From positions 1 to 26,258 of the IMG/VR virus record IMGVR_UViG_3300032285_003008: 26,258 bases of DNA; one strand, written 5' to 3'. The notes beneath the pieces are model-generated. The model was not told the DNA's origin, made no database searches, and saw only the letters and a program-made list of their open reading frames with translations. The stretch's first letter is position 1. Each line of letters starts with the position of its first letter. This document shows positions 5,538 to 11,124 of this stretch, piece after piece. The stretch comes from a virus. Both the position numbers and the translations under genes were made by a program.

Positions 5538-5782
5538 GTGATTGGAAAGAATGGCGCGTGGCGGATACCGACATCCCCAAGCGCATCAAGACCGTGCTGA
5601 TGAGCGCGGAACCGTCAATGACCTGGCAGGACGTGCTGGACATGACCGAGCGGGACATGATGAGCCTGCCCCACATGGGCAAGACGAACCGCGCCAATCT
5701 GCTGCATGTGCTGCGGGATGGCATGGCCGGCAAGCTCGTGAAGTGCAACAGGACGTTGGGCGAGGTGGTCAGCGATGTCTAA
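5534..5782 (+). CDS. Helix-hairpin-helix protein resembling an RNA polymerase alpha C-terminal domain
   Basis: An 82-residue protein. Residues 14-62 read as a single compact helical domain: DIPKRIKTVLMSAE, then WQDVLDMTERDMMSLP, then HMGKTNRANLLHVL. The layout (helix, DLL-like helix, 'M-x-x-L-P-x-M-G-K-x-N' hairpin, helix) closely follows the bacterial RNA polymerase alpha C-terminal domain and related helix-hairpin-helix DNA binders. It lies between the exonuclease and the annealing protein, with 4- and 8-nt overlaps. It could assist DNA binding by the recombination complex or contact host transcription. The fold is inferred from the sequence pattern only. Confidence 0.65.
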   Translation: MSDWKEWRVADTDIPKRIKTVLMSAEPSMTWQDVLDMTERDMMSLPHMGKTNRANLLHVLRDGMAGKLVKCNRTLGEVVSDV

Positions 5783-6518
5783 CATCGTTCCCATGGCGGA
5801 CATCCAGAAGATGGCGCAGGTGGCAGCCGATAGCAAAATGTTTGGCTTCAAAAACCAAGCAGAAGCTATGGCTATCATGCTGCTGTGCCAAGCCGAGGAT
5901 ATGCACCCGGCCATAGCCATGCGGGATTACCATGTGATCCAAGGGCGTCCCGCGCTCAAGTCTGACGCCATGCTCGCCCGCTTCCAGACATCTGGGGGCA
6001 AGGTGAACTGGACCTCATACTCGGATGATGTGGTGACCGGCGTGTTCAGCCATCCCCAAGGCGGCGACGTGAGCATCAGTTGGACCATGGAAATGGCCCA
6101 CCGTTTGGGCTTCACCAAGAAGGAGAATTGGCGCAACTACCCGCGCGCCATGCTCCGCGCCCGCTGCATTTCTGAGGGCATCCGCACCGTGTTTCCCGCG
6201 TGTGTGGCTGGTGTGTATACGCCAGAGGAAGTGGCCGACTTCACGCCGCCCAAGGGCGCTAGGGTGGTGGACGTTGTGCCAGAGCCTGAGCCGGAACCGG
6301 AGAGCGAATTGACCGTCCACCTCTTCAAGCCTGACGGCACGATCTACGCCAGCTTTGAAACTGAGGCGGAAGCCTACCAGGCCTACTACAAAGTTGTGGA
6401 CGGCATCGCGGCCAATCCGCGCATCCCCGAGGAGGAGAAACTGACCAAGTTGCGTAAGTTTAAGGCCGCAAACTTACATTGGATGGAACCCGAGACGGAA
6501 GAGGAACCCGCAGAATGA
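5775..6518 (+). CDS. RecT-like single-strand annealing protein
   Basis: A 247-residue protein. Residues 20-60 (MFGFKNQAEAMAIMLLCQAE onward) fit the start of RecT-family proteins, where a phage annealing protein binds single-stranded DNA. The segment YPRAMLRARCISEGIRTVFP followed by VAGVYTPEEV (about residues 122-152) is a highly characteristic RecT-family signature. The tail is acidic and Pro/Glu-rich (PEPEPEPE, about residues 168-176), with an extra C-terminal segment to residue 247. With the upstream YqaJ exonuclease it makes an exonuclease/annealase pair for recombination-dependent repair or replication. The start overlaps the previous gene by 8 nt. Confidence 0.85.
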   Translation: MSNIVPMADIQKMAQVAADSKMFGFKNQAEAMAIMLLCQAEDMHPAIAMRDYHVIQGRPALKSDAMLARFQTSGGKVNWTSYSDDVVTGVFSHPQGGDVSISWTMEMAHRLGFTKKENWRNYPRAMLRARCISEGIRTVFPACVAGVYTPEEVADFTPPKGARVVDVVPEPEPEPESELTVHLFKPDGTIYASFETEAEAYQAYYKVVDGIAANPRIPEEEKLTKLRKFKAANLHWMEPETEEEPAE

Positions 6519-6829
6519 GCAGCACATATGCAGACAAGCCCGGCAAGGGCGCAATCTTCAGCACCGAGAAGAAAAGCGAGAAAGGCCCGGACTACAAGGG
6601 CAACCTCGTGCTGGATCGGGATTACAAGGCCGGCGAACAGGTCAAACTGGCGGGCTGGCAGAAAACCAGCCGCCGCGGGCCGATGGTCAGTCTCAGCATT
6701 GACTCTTGGAAGCCCGATCCCGATTGGAAGCCCGATCCCGAAAAGGCGAAGGAGCGGGAGAACACGTATCGGCCAGGCGGTATGACCCGCTTCGACGACG
6801 ACGTGCCATTCAGTCCTGAGCATAGATAA
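6515..6829 (+). CDS. Small OB-fold-like protein, possible single-stranded DNA-binding accessory
   Basis: A 104-residue protein. Residues 10-67 alternate strand-forming stretches (KGAIFSTEKKSEKGPDYKGN, then VKLAGWQKTSRRGPMVSLSI) in a pattern seen in short phage and plasmid proteins thought to form a beta barrel. The C-terminal 35 residues are charged, contain a duplicated hexapeptide WKPDPD, and end in an acidic and basic mix (FDDDVPFSPEHR). It sits between the annealing protein and a resolvase-like nuclease, so a single-strand-binding or accessory role is plausible. It is not recognisable as a canonical SSB. The ATG at 6515 overlaps the previous stop; the longer frame from 6479 is rejected. 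Confidence 0.6.
   Translation: MSSTYADKPGKGAIFSTEKKSEKGPDYKGNLVLDRDYKAGEQVKLAGWQKTSRRGPMVSLSIDSWKPDPDWKPDPEKAKERENTYRPGGMTRFDDDVPFSPEHR
6706..6741. repeat. Perfect 18-bp tandem duplication
   Basis: TTGGAAGCCCGATCCCGA at 6706-6723 is followed without interruption by an identical copy at 6724-6741. It lies in frame inside the 104-residue gene and duplicates six codons (W-K-P-D-P-D). The perfect identity points to a recent slippage event or a repeat kept by selection. Confidence 0.9.
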
Positions 6830-7146
6830 TGGGCAAGGCGCAGCGCACCCGCGGCCAAGTTTTTGAGCGCGAAATAGTCAACACGCTGAAGGACGCCGGC
6901 ATAGACGCTGCGCGCAACCTAGACCAGACGCGCGATGGCGGTGGTGACATCGACCTTGGCGCGTACATGATCGAGTGCAAGCGCCGGGCCAGCATCGCCG
7001 TGTATGACTGGCTAGACCAATGCACACGCGCCGCCAGGCCGGGGCAAATCCCGCTGGTGGTGGCAAGGGGCGACAGGCGGGAAGCCGTTGTCATCCTGCG
7101 CCTAGACGATTTTATCCCAATGCTTGGAAAGGAAACAAAGGAATGA
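6829..7146 (+). CDS. Holliday-junction-resolvase-like PD-(D/E)XK nuclease
   Basis: A 105-residue protein whose sequence fits a minimal PD-(D/E)XK nuclease. There is an N-terminal helix with glutamates (RGQVFEREIVNTLKDAG, E13/E15), then aspartates in GGGDIDL (D40, D42), then E49-C-K51 in MIECKRR. Residues 53-70 form a helix and residues 74-94 a final strand pair (IPLVVARGD, AVVILRLDDF). The size and layout match archaeal-Hjc-type and phage resolvases that cut recombination intermediates. It completes the recombination module with the exonuclease and the annealing protein. Its ATG overlaps the preceding stop by one base (TAATG), which fixes the start. Confidence 0.75.
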   Translation: MGKAQRTRGQVFEREIVNTLKDAGIDAARNLDQTRDGGGDIDLGAYMIECKRRASIAVYDWLDQCTRAARPGQIPLVVARGDRREAVVILRLDDFIPMLGKETKE

Positions 7147-7205
7147 GCGAACCAGCAAAAGACGAAGCCGCCATACTCGCAGCAGCGCCGGGGGTGGAGC
7201 AATGA
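7143..7205 (+). CDS. Tiny 20-codon gene linking two operon genes
   Basis: A 20-residue frame (MSEPAKDEAAILAAAPGVEQ). Its ATG overlaps the resolvase stop and its TGA overlaps the ATG of the next gene. It may be a real micropeptide or simply a translational bridge that carries ribosomes from one gene to the next. The GGGGGTGGAG before its stop serves as the ribosome binding site of the next gene. No function can be assigned. Confidence 0.4.
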   Translation: MSEPAKDEAAILAAAPGVEQ

Positions 7206-7411
7206 GCGATGAGCGAGAAGCCGCGCTTCAAACGCTGGAATACGCTAGAGGCTACGCCGCCGCGTGGACAGAATGGAATGCATGCGCCACCGTGGCGAAC
7301 CCCCGTGACCGCGAGTTTCTGGATCGCGGTCGGGTGCAAGTGGGTGAGCGCAGCAGTGAGGCTGTCCGGGTGCTGCGTCAACTTCGCGCAGGACCGGAGG
7401 TGAAGCCATGA
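7202..7411 (+). CDS. Small helical protein, first gene of the junction-repeat array
   Basis: A 69-residue protein, mostly helical (ALQTLEYARGYAAAWTEWNA in the first half, QVGERSSEAVRVLRQL in the second), ending in P-E-V-K-P. The final codons GAG-GTG-AAG-CCA-TGA are part of the 16-bp junction repeat that also gives the next gene its ribosome binding site and start. GGTGGAG precedes the ATG at 7202. It has no membrane segment or known domain. The place downstream of recombination genes, among other small unknowns, suggests an accessory, perhaps host-directed, role. Confidence 0.65.
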   Translation: MSDEREAALQTLEYARGYAAAWTEWNACATVANPRDREFLDRGRVQVGERSSEAVRVLRQLRAGPEVKP

Positions 7412-7590
7412 GCAAGTCAGAATTGGAAAAAATAGCTTCTGATCTTCTAACGGTGGCCGGTGTTGCTATAGACCATTGGAACAATGGCAATGAAGAATTG
7501 GCGATAGCAGGACTGACGGGCTTTGTGCGCGGGCTTGCATCCGCCCTAGGTGCTCGTGCGGCTGCCATGAAAGAAGAGGTGAAGCCATGA
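7408..7590 (+). CDS. Small helical protein in the junction-repeat array
   Basis: A 60-residue protein starting M-S-K-S and ending E-E-V-K-P. The core is two helices (ELEKIASDLLTVAGVAIDHW and EELAIAGLTGFVRGLASAL), the second quite hydrophobic but not a clear membrane span. Start and stop both lie in copies of the junction repeat, giving an exact cassette. Its first four residues match those of the next gene because the DNA identity between the two junctions continues past the start codon. The function is unknown. Confidence 0.65.
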   Translation: MSKSELEKIASDLLTVAGVAIDHWNNGNEELAIAGLTGFVRGLASALGARAAAMKEEVKP

Positions 7591-7967
7591 GCAAGTCGTT
7601 GGATGAGTTGGATTCCGTCAAGGTAGAACTGGACGCCCTCCGCGCCGAGAACGCGCGGCTGCGGGAGGCGCTGCACGAGATTGCCGCAAACGCGGCTGTG
7701 CCGGGCTTTGAGCCAGAGCAGCGTCACGCCATTTGGCGGATGGCCCGCGCAGCATCAGGCCCATACGGACAAAAAGAGCGCAGAGCAAAAGCCCTGTCTG
7801 AACTGGCCGAGATAGATGCCGATCTGCTGGATATAGAGCCGGAGGTGAAGCCCGCATGGCCGCCCGCTGGCTGCATTCGGATTGATAGCTGCGAGAGGCA
7901 CGGCCAGTGCATGTATTTGGGATGCGTCAATCAGGGGAAGAAAGCAGCGCAGGAGGTGAAGCCATGA
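7587..7967 (+). CDS. Two-part small protein, apparent fusion of two former cassettes
   Basis: A 126-residue protein. Residues 5-35 are a leucine-rich coiled coil (SVKVELDALRAENARLREAL). Residues 36-85 are polar helices ending in E-P-E-V-K-P at about residue 89. After that comes a distinct 37-residue tail with three cysteines (CIRIDSCERHGQCMYLGC) that again ends E-V-K-P. The internal E-V-K-P is encoded by a 12-bp copy of the gene-junction repeat at 7841-7852, whose stop codon is lost, so the frame reads through. The cysteine tail could bind metal. No known family is recognised for either half. Confidence 0.65.
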   Translation: MSKSLDELDSVKVELDALRAENARLREALHEIAANAAVPGFEPEQRHAIWRMARAASGPYGQKERRAKALSELAEIDADLLDIEPEVKPAWPPAGCIRIDSCERHGQCMYLGCVNQGKKAAQEVKP

Positions 7968-8200
7968 CGCATAAGCCTGTGACAACCATGGATGAGCTAT
8001 TGGCGTTGGATTCTAAAAAAAGCTGGGAGGCGTATCTAAACACGGGAAAAGGCGACCCAGAGCCGGGCGATAATCACAGCCGGGCATATCATCATGGATG
8101 GCGCGTAAAAATGATGGATTTGGGAGAAATCCCGATCCCGCCAGAGCATCGGGAATTAACTCGCCAGTATATTAAGCATGCGCGGGAGGTGAAGCCATGA
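7964..8200 (+). CDS. Small hypothetical protein in the junction-repeat array
   Basis: A 78-residue polar protein (MTHKPVTTMDELLALDSKKS at the start). It has a helical beginning, then a glycine/histidine segment (DNHSRAYHHGWRVKMMDLG), a proline pair and a final helix ending R-E-V-K-P. The ATG at 7964 and the stop at 8198-8200 are both inside the junction repeat. Codon use is more AT-rich at its 5' end than in its neighbours. The G-D-x-x-S-x-A-Y-x-x-G-W segment resembles short phage proteins of unknown role. No function is assigned. Confidence 0.65.
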   Translation: MTHKPVTTMDELLALDSKKSWEAYLNTGKGDPEPGDNHSRAYHHGWRVKMMDLGEIPIPPEHRELTRQYIKHAREVKP

Positions 8201-8382
8201 GAGAACAGCAAACCACGGGCTGGCGCTTCGCCGTGCAGCGCATGGTTGACCGCCTGACGGGCGGCAGGGTTGATGCGCAAATGCCGAGCGGCAAGCCCAA
8301 TCACGGTGCGCGGCGCTACAACCGTATGGCCGCGCGCGGGACAGTGTTCATATCTGGGATGAGCCGGAGGATGAAGCCATGA
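8197..8382 (+). CDS. Small basic protein in the junction-repeat array
   Basis: A 61-residue, strongly basic protein (MREQQTTGWRFAVQRMVDRL at the start, then GARRYNRMAARG), ending R-R-M-K-P. It starts in one copy of the junction repeat and stops in another. The last copy carries an extra A, which changes the usual ending from V-K-P to M-K-P. The charge would suit nucleic-acid binding, but no domain is recognised. It is translationally coupled to the zinc-ribbon regulator downstream. Confidence 0.6.
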   Translation: MREQQTTGWRFAVQRMVDRLTGGRVDAQMPSGKPNHGARRYNRMAARGTVFISGMSRRMKP

Positions 8383-8942
8383 AGCCAAGGCAACGTGAGC
8401 CTATCACGCCAGAGGAACGTGACACGATACGCCAAAAACGGCGGGAAGGCGCATCGCTTGAAGAACTAGCCCAAGAGTTTCGCTGCTCGCCCATCACCGC
8501 CCGCCGCATATGCTCCAACGTGCTACCCAGAACCTGGCCCGGCCCACGCCCGAAAGAAGACAAGCCGGTCAGGCAGCGCGTCCGCTGGTCGCCCGAGATA
8601 ATCGGCGGCGTTAACCCCGGTGGCATCCGATGGACGCCCGAGGAAGACAAGCGGCTGTTTGATTTGCTGCAAGAAGGCTGCACGATCCGCCAAATAGCCG
8701 AAAAGCTAGACCGCAATTATGCCAGCGTGAAGGACAAAGTGGCCCGTCTATGGCGTGGCGGCGAAAGCCCGCGCAAGAAAGGCGCTGAGCCGCCCCTACC
8801 GCCTAGACAGCCTCGCGTGGTGAAGGAACAACCCAACACCAGCCGCGTGAAGTGCCTGAAGTGCCTTAAGGCATTTGATAGCTATGACCCACGGCGCAAC
8901 CGCATCTGCGCGCGGTGCAAAGACAGAGAGGACTGGAATTGA
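8379..8942 (+). CDS. DNA-binding regulator with HTH, SANT/GcrA-like and zinc-ribbon segments
   Basis: A 187-residue protein with three recognisable parts. Residues 11-46 form a helix-turn-helix (GASLEELAQEFRCSPITARR). Residues 84-124 form a Myb/SANT- or GcrA-like helix set (RWTPEEDKRLFDLLQEG, then IRQIAEKLDRNYASVKDKV). Residues 159-180 form a zinc ribbon with C159-x2-C162 and C177-x2-C180. Similar combinations occur in phage and alphaproteobacterial transcription regulators. It follows the small-gene array, with an ATGA overlap, and precedes the glycosyltransferase fusion. It may control late gene expression; that is inference. Confidence 0.75.
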   Translation: MKPRQREPITPEERDTIRQKRREGASLEELAQEFRCSPITARRICSNVLPRTWPGPRPKEDKPVRQRVRWSPEIIGGVNPGGIRWTPEEDKRLFDLLQEGCTIRQIAEKLDRNYASVKDKVARLWRGGESPRKKGAEPPLPPRQPRVVKEQPNTSRVKCLKCLKAFDSYDPRRNRICARCKDREDWN

Positions 8943-10240
8943 TGGATCACGTTAAACTTATGGTCGCCACGCCTATGTACGGCGGCATGTGCATGGGCTG
9001 GTATCAGCAATCCATGATGGGGCTGTCCAACGCCGTCAAAATGCGCGGCTGGGATTTCATGTCCACCATGCAATTCAATGAATCGCTTATCCAGCGCGCC
9101 CGCAACGCGCTCACCAAGGCATTCCTCAAGACAGACTGCACTCACCTGCTATTCATCGACGCGGACATCAAATTCGATCCGCAGCACATCATCGCCATGG
9201 TGGAAGCCGATCTAGACATCCTTGCGGGCATCTATCCCAAGAAGGAAATCAACTGGTGGAGCGTGGCTGAAGCCGTCAAGCGCGGCGTGCCGCATGAGCA
9301 GCTCAAGTACCACACCGGCAGTTTCGTGGTGAACCTGCTAGACGGGGCTTCCAGCGCCACCACACCCAGCAACCAGCCCTTGGAAGTGCTGAACGCCGGC
9401 ACCGGCTGTATGCTCATCAAGCGCCGCGTGTTTGAGGTTCTGGAACCCGTCACCGACACCTACATGAATGACGTTCTGGACCTGTCAGGCATTCTGAAGC
9501 CAGAACCGATCCACGCTTTCTTTGATGTCACGATCTGCCCGGAGAGCGAACGCCTGCTGAGCGAGGATTACCATTTCTGCCAAGCCTGGCGGCGTGCCGG
9601 CGGGAAGGTCTTTGTCGCACCTTGGGTGCAATTGTCCCATATCGGCACCTACGAGTTTGAGGGCCGTCTTTTGCAGGAGCGCCGCATGCCTGAGTTTACC
9701 CAAGACTGGTTCAGCCACAACATCCCCGGCTTGGAGCGCGTGATGTCGCTGCTACCGGAAAAACAAGCCTTCCTTGAAATCGGCGCGTTTGAAGGCCGCT
9801 CCACGCTCTGGTTTTGCGAACAACTACACAAGTCCTGCGGTTACATTGACGTAATCGACACATGGAGCGGAAGCGAAGAGCACGTCGGCATTGACTTTGA
9901 GGCGGTAAAACGCCGCTTTGATGCCAATGTTGAAGACAGAGACGAGGTACTGCCATTTAGGGGCAACTTGTTTCAGTTTATGGTTGACGGACGGGCCGAC
10001 TCTTACGACTTCATTTACATAGACGGCAGCCATCAAGCACCGCACGTTCTAGCGGATGCCTGCATGGCCTGGCCCATGCTCAAGAAGGGCGGCATCATGG
10101 TTTTTGATGACTACCTATGGGGCTTCAACGAGCCGCCCACACACACGCCCAAGATGGCCGTGGATGCCTTCATCGCCTGCTACCGTGAACAACTAGAAAT
10201 AGTCATGGAAGGCTATCAGTGGGGCATTAGGAAACTGTAA
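8942..10240 (+). CDS. Glycosyltransferase-methyltransferase fusion protein
   Basis: A 432-residue two-domain protein. Residues 1-250 resemble a GT-A glycosyltransferase. It has an N-terminal VATPMYGG strand, the metal-binding D-A-D at 73-75 in LLFIDADIKFD, an acceptor-side NAGTGCMLIKR (151-161), and a late acidic SEDYHFCQAWRRAGG. Residues 270-432 resemble a class I SAM methyltransferase of the Methyltransf_24 type: FLEIGAFEGRSTLW (277-290), D305 in VIDTWSG, FIYIDGSH (357-364) and GGIMVFDDYLWG (383-394). It could glycosylate and methylate a sugar on DNA, virion or host surface. It is the last gene of the rightward operon; its ATG overlaps the preceding stop as TGATG. Confidence 0.85.
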   Translation: MDHVKLMVATPMYGGMCMGWYQQSMMGLSNAVKMRGWDFMSTMQFNESLIQRARNALTKAFLKTDCTHLLFIDADIKFDPQHIIAMVEADLDILAGIYPKKEINWWSVAEAVKRGVPHEQLKYHTGSFVVNLLDGASSATTPSNQPLEVLNAGTGCMLIKRRVFEVLEPVTDTYMNDVLDLSGILKPEPIHAFFDVTICPESERLLSEDYHFCQAWRRAGGKVFVAPWVQLSHIGTYEFEGRLLQERRMPEFTQDWFSHNIPGLERVMSLLPEKQAFLEIGAFEGRSTLWFCEQLHKSCGYIDVIDTWSGSEEHVGIDFEAVKRRFDANVEDRDEVLPFRGNLFQFMVDGRADSYDFIYIDGSHQAPHVLADACMAWPMLKKGGIMVFDDYLWGFNEPPTHTPKMAVDAFIACYREQLEIVMEGYQWGIRKL

Positions 10241-10271
10241 TCTGGAAAACCGTTTTTTCTTGTGGCGGGGG

Positions 10272-10293
10272 AAGGTTTTTCAATCCAAACCTT
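10272..10293. terminator. Hairpin between convergent operons, possible bidirectional terminator
   Basis: AAGGTTT (10272-10278) pairs perfectly with AAACCTT (10287-10293) around an 8-nt loop. It lies in the 53-nt gap between the converging plus- and minus-strand operons. T-rich and A-rich flanks, including a T6 run at 10253-10258, are nearby. The stem is AT-rich, so the efficiency is uncertain. Confidence 0.4.
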
Positions 10294-10437
10294 TCACCGC
10301 CTCGCGGTACGTTTACTCTTGCGGAAAGCCTTGGCGGTAGGCGCACCCTTGCTGCCAGGCTTCCTCATCCGCTCGCCCGATCCGCGCGCTATCCGCCTAC
10401 GCTTGGCGTGGATGTTAGCATAAAGACCGTCACTCAT
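10294..10437 (-). CDS. Conserved basic phage protein of 47 residues
   Basis: A 47-residue, highly basic protein. The segments GLYANIHAKRRRIARGSGER and RKPGSKGAPTAKAFRKS strongly resemble a small protein found in many podovirus-like phage genomes, usually annotated as hypothetical. The ATG at 10437 overlaps the stop of the HNH gene (ATGA), with AAGAGGG upstream. It is the last gene of the leftward late operon. The charge suggests nucleic-acid binding or DNA packing in the capsid, but I know of no demonstrated role. Confidence 0.8.
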   Translation of the reverse strand: MSDGLYANIHAKRRRIARGSGERMRKPGSKGAPTAKAFRKSKRTARR

Positions 10438-10907
10438 GGTGCCCTCTTCATAAAGCAGCCAGTTTCTTGGCTTCTTGGGGGTGGATTTAAGACCGTAGGG
10501 TGCATTCTAGCATGCTCTACAAAGTGCATCACGCGCAAATTGACGGCGCGATTGTCGTTGTGAATGCCGTTGATGTGATCCACCTGCTCGCCGGGTTCCA
10601 GCGGCTTGATGAAAGCGTCCGCCACCAGCCTATGAACTAAAAACTGGCGAGCACATTTCGTTCTGGGACCGCCATCCCGCAACGCTATTTGAGCATAGGG
10701 ACGGCTGCGGCCAGCGTCTTTTTTGATGTCCAGCCGCATCACCTTCTCTTTGATAGGTACTTTGCAACCTTTCTTGCCACCACGAAATCGGGCTAACGAT
10801 TTGACCCGGCCCAAATCACTGACTTGATACCGGCCTTCATAACCCCGGACATCAAGCCAACGCTCGTTAGCTTCTGCATTTCCATCGACGCATTGCGGCT
10901 CTAGCAC
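10434..10907 (-). CDS. NUMOD4-HNH homing-type endonuclease
   Basis: A 157-residue protein. Near residues 18-45 is a NUMOD4 motif, WLDVRGYEGRYQVSDLGRVK, a DNA-recognition module common in phage homing endonucleases. The HNH core follows in the C-terminal half: FLVHRLVADAF, then EQVDHINGIHNDNRAVNLRV with the D-H and N residues expected, and EHARMH at the end. I choose the GTG at 10907 because AGAGGGG precedes it; an ATG at 10952 lacks a spaced ribosome site. The start lies inside the upstream gene (about 40-nt overlap). Free-standing HNH genes like this insert between phage genes and spread by cutting alleles lacking them. Confidence 0.85.
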   Translation of the reverse strand: MLEPQCVDGNAEANERWLDVRGYEGRYQVSDLGRVKSLARFRGGKKGCKVPIKEKVMRLDIKKDAGRSRPYAQIALRDGGPRTKCARQFLVHRLVADAFIKPLEPGEQVDHINGIHNDNRAVNLRVMHFVEHARMHPTVLNPPPRSQETGCFMKRAP

Positions 10908-11124
10908 GGCTACCCCTCTTAGACTTGTTTGCGATGGGAGCCATCCTAGCACAGAAGCTTTTCTTCCGGCCAGCTTCTTTTGCGTTTCGGGGATTGGGCG
11001 CAGGGGCCTTCAGACGGCTGCCGGTAGCCCTGTTGTACTTAGCCCTACCCTTAGCCGTGAGACCCGCCCCACGGCTCGCTGAGAGCTTCTCCCCGCGCCC
11101 TACGCTAAGGCTATCGCCAGCCAT
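10867..11124 (-). CDS. DUF6321-like conserved basic protein
   Basis: An 85-residue, very basic protein. The segments GAGLTAKGRAKYNRATGSRL and KKSFCARM followed by MRRWKC match, to my recollection, the conserved short phage/bacterial family DUF6321. The usual C-terminal R-W-K-C is present, so the protein is probably complete, with two extra residues. Its ATG directly abuts the stop of the large structural gene (TAA-ATG). The function is unknown. Being in the late operon, it may be a minor virion or DNA-associated protein. The HNH gene overlaps its 3' end. Confidence 0.75.
   Translation of the reverse strand: MAGDSLSVGRGEKLSASRGAGLTAKGRAKYNRATGSRLKAPAPNPRNAKEAGRKKSFCARMAPIANKSKRGSRARAAMRRWKCRS

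Larger units (their letters stand above)
7396..8382 (+). repeat. Family of six 16-bp gene-junction repeats
   Basis: The unit GGAGGTGAAGCCATGA combines a Shine-Dalgarno core, the last sense codons of the upstream gene (GAG-GTG-AAG-CCA), and an ATGA stop/start overlap. Copies are at 7396-7411, 7575-7590 (first base A), 7952-7967, 8185-8200 and 8366-8382 (one inserted A), each at a gene boundary. A sixth, degenerate copy at 7841-7852 lies inside a gene, where the ATGA is replaced. The first two copies stay identical for seven more bases. The spacings are irregular and match gene lengths. Confidence 0.9.

Noticed and set aside
7396-8382. CRISPR array
   Set aside because: Repeats are 16 bp, lie at gene boundaries at irregular distances equal to gene lengths, and the intervening sequence is coding.
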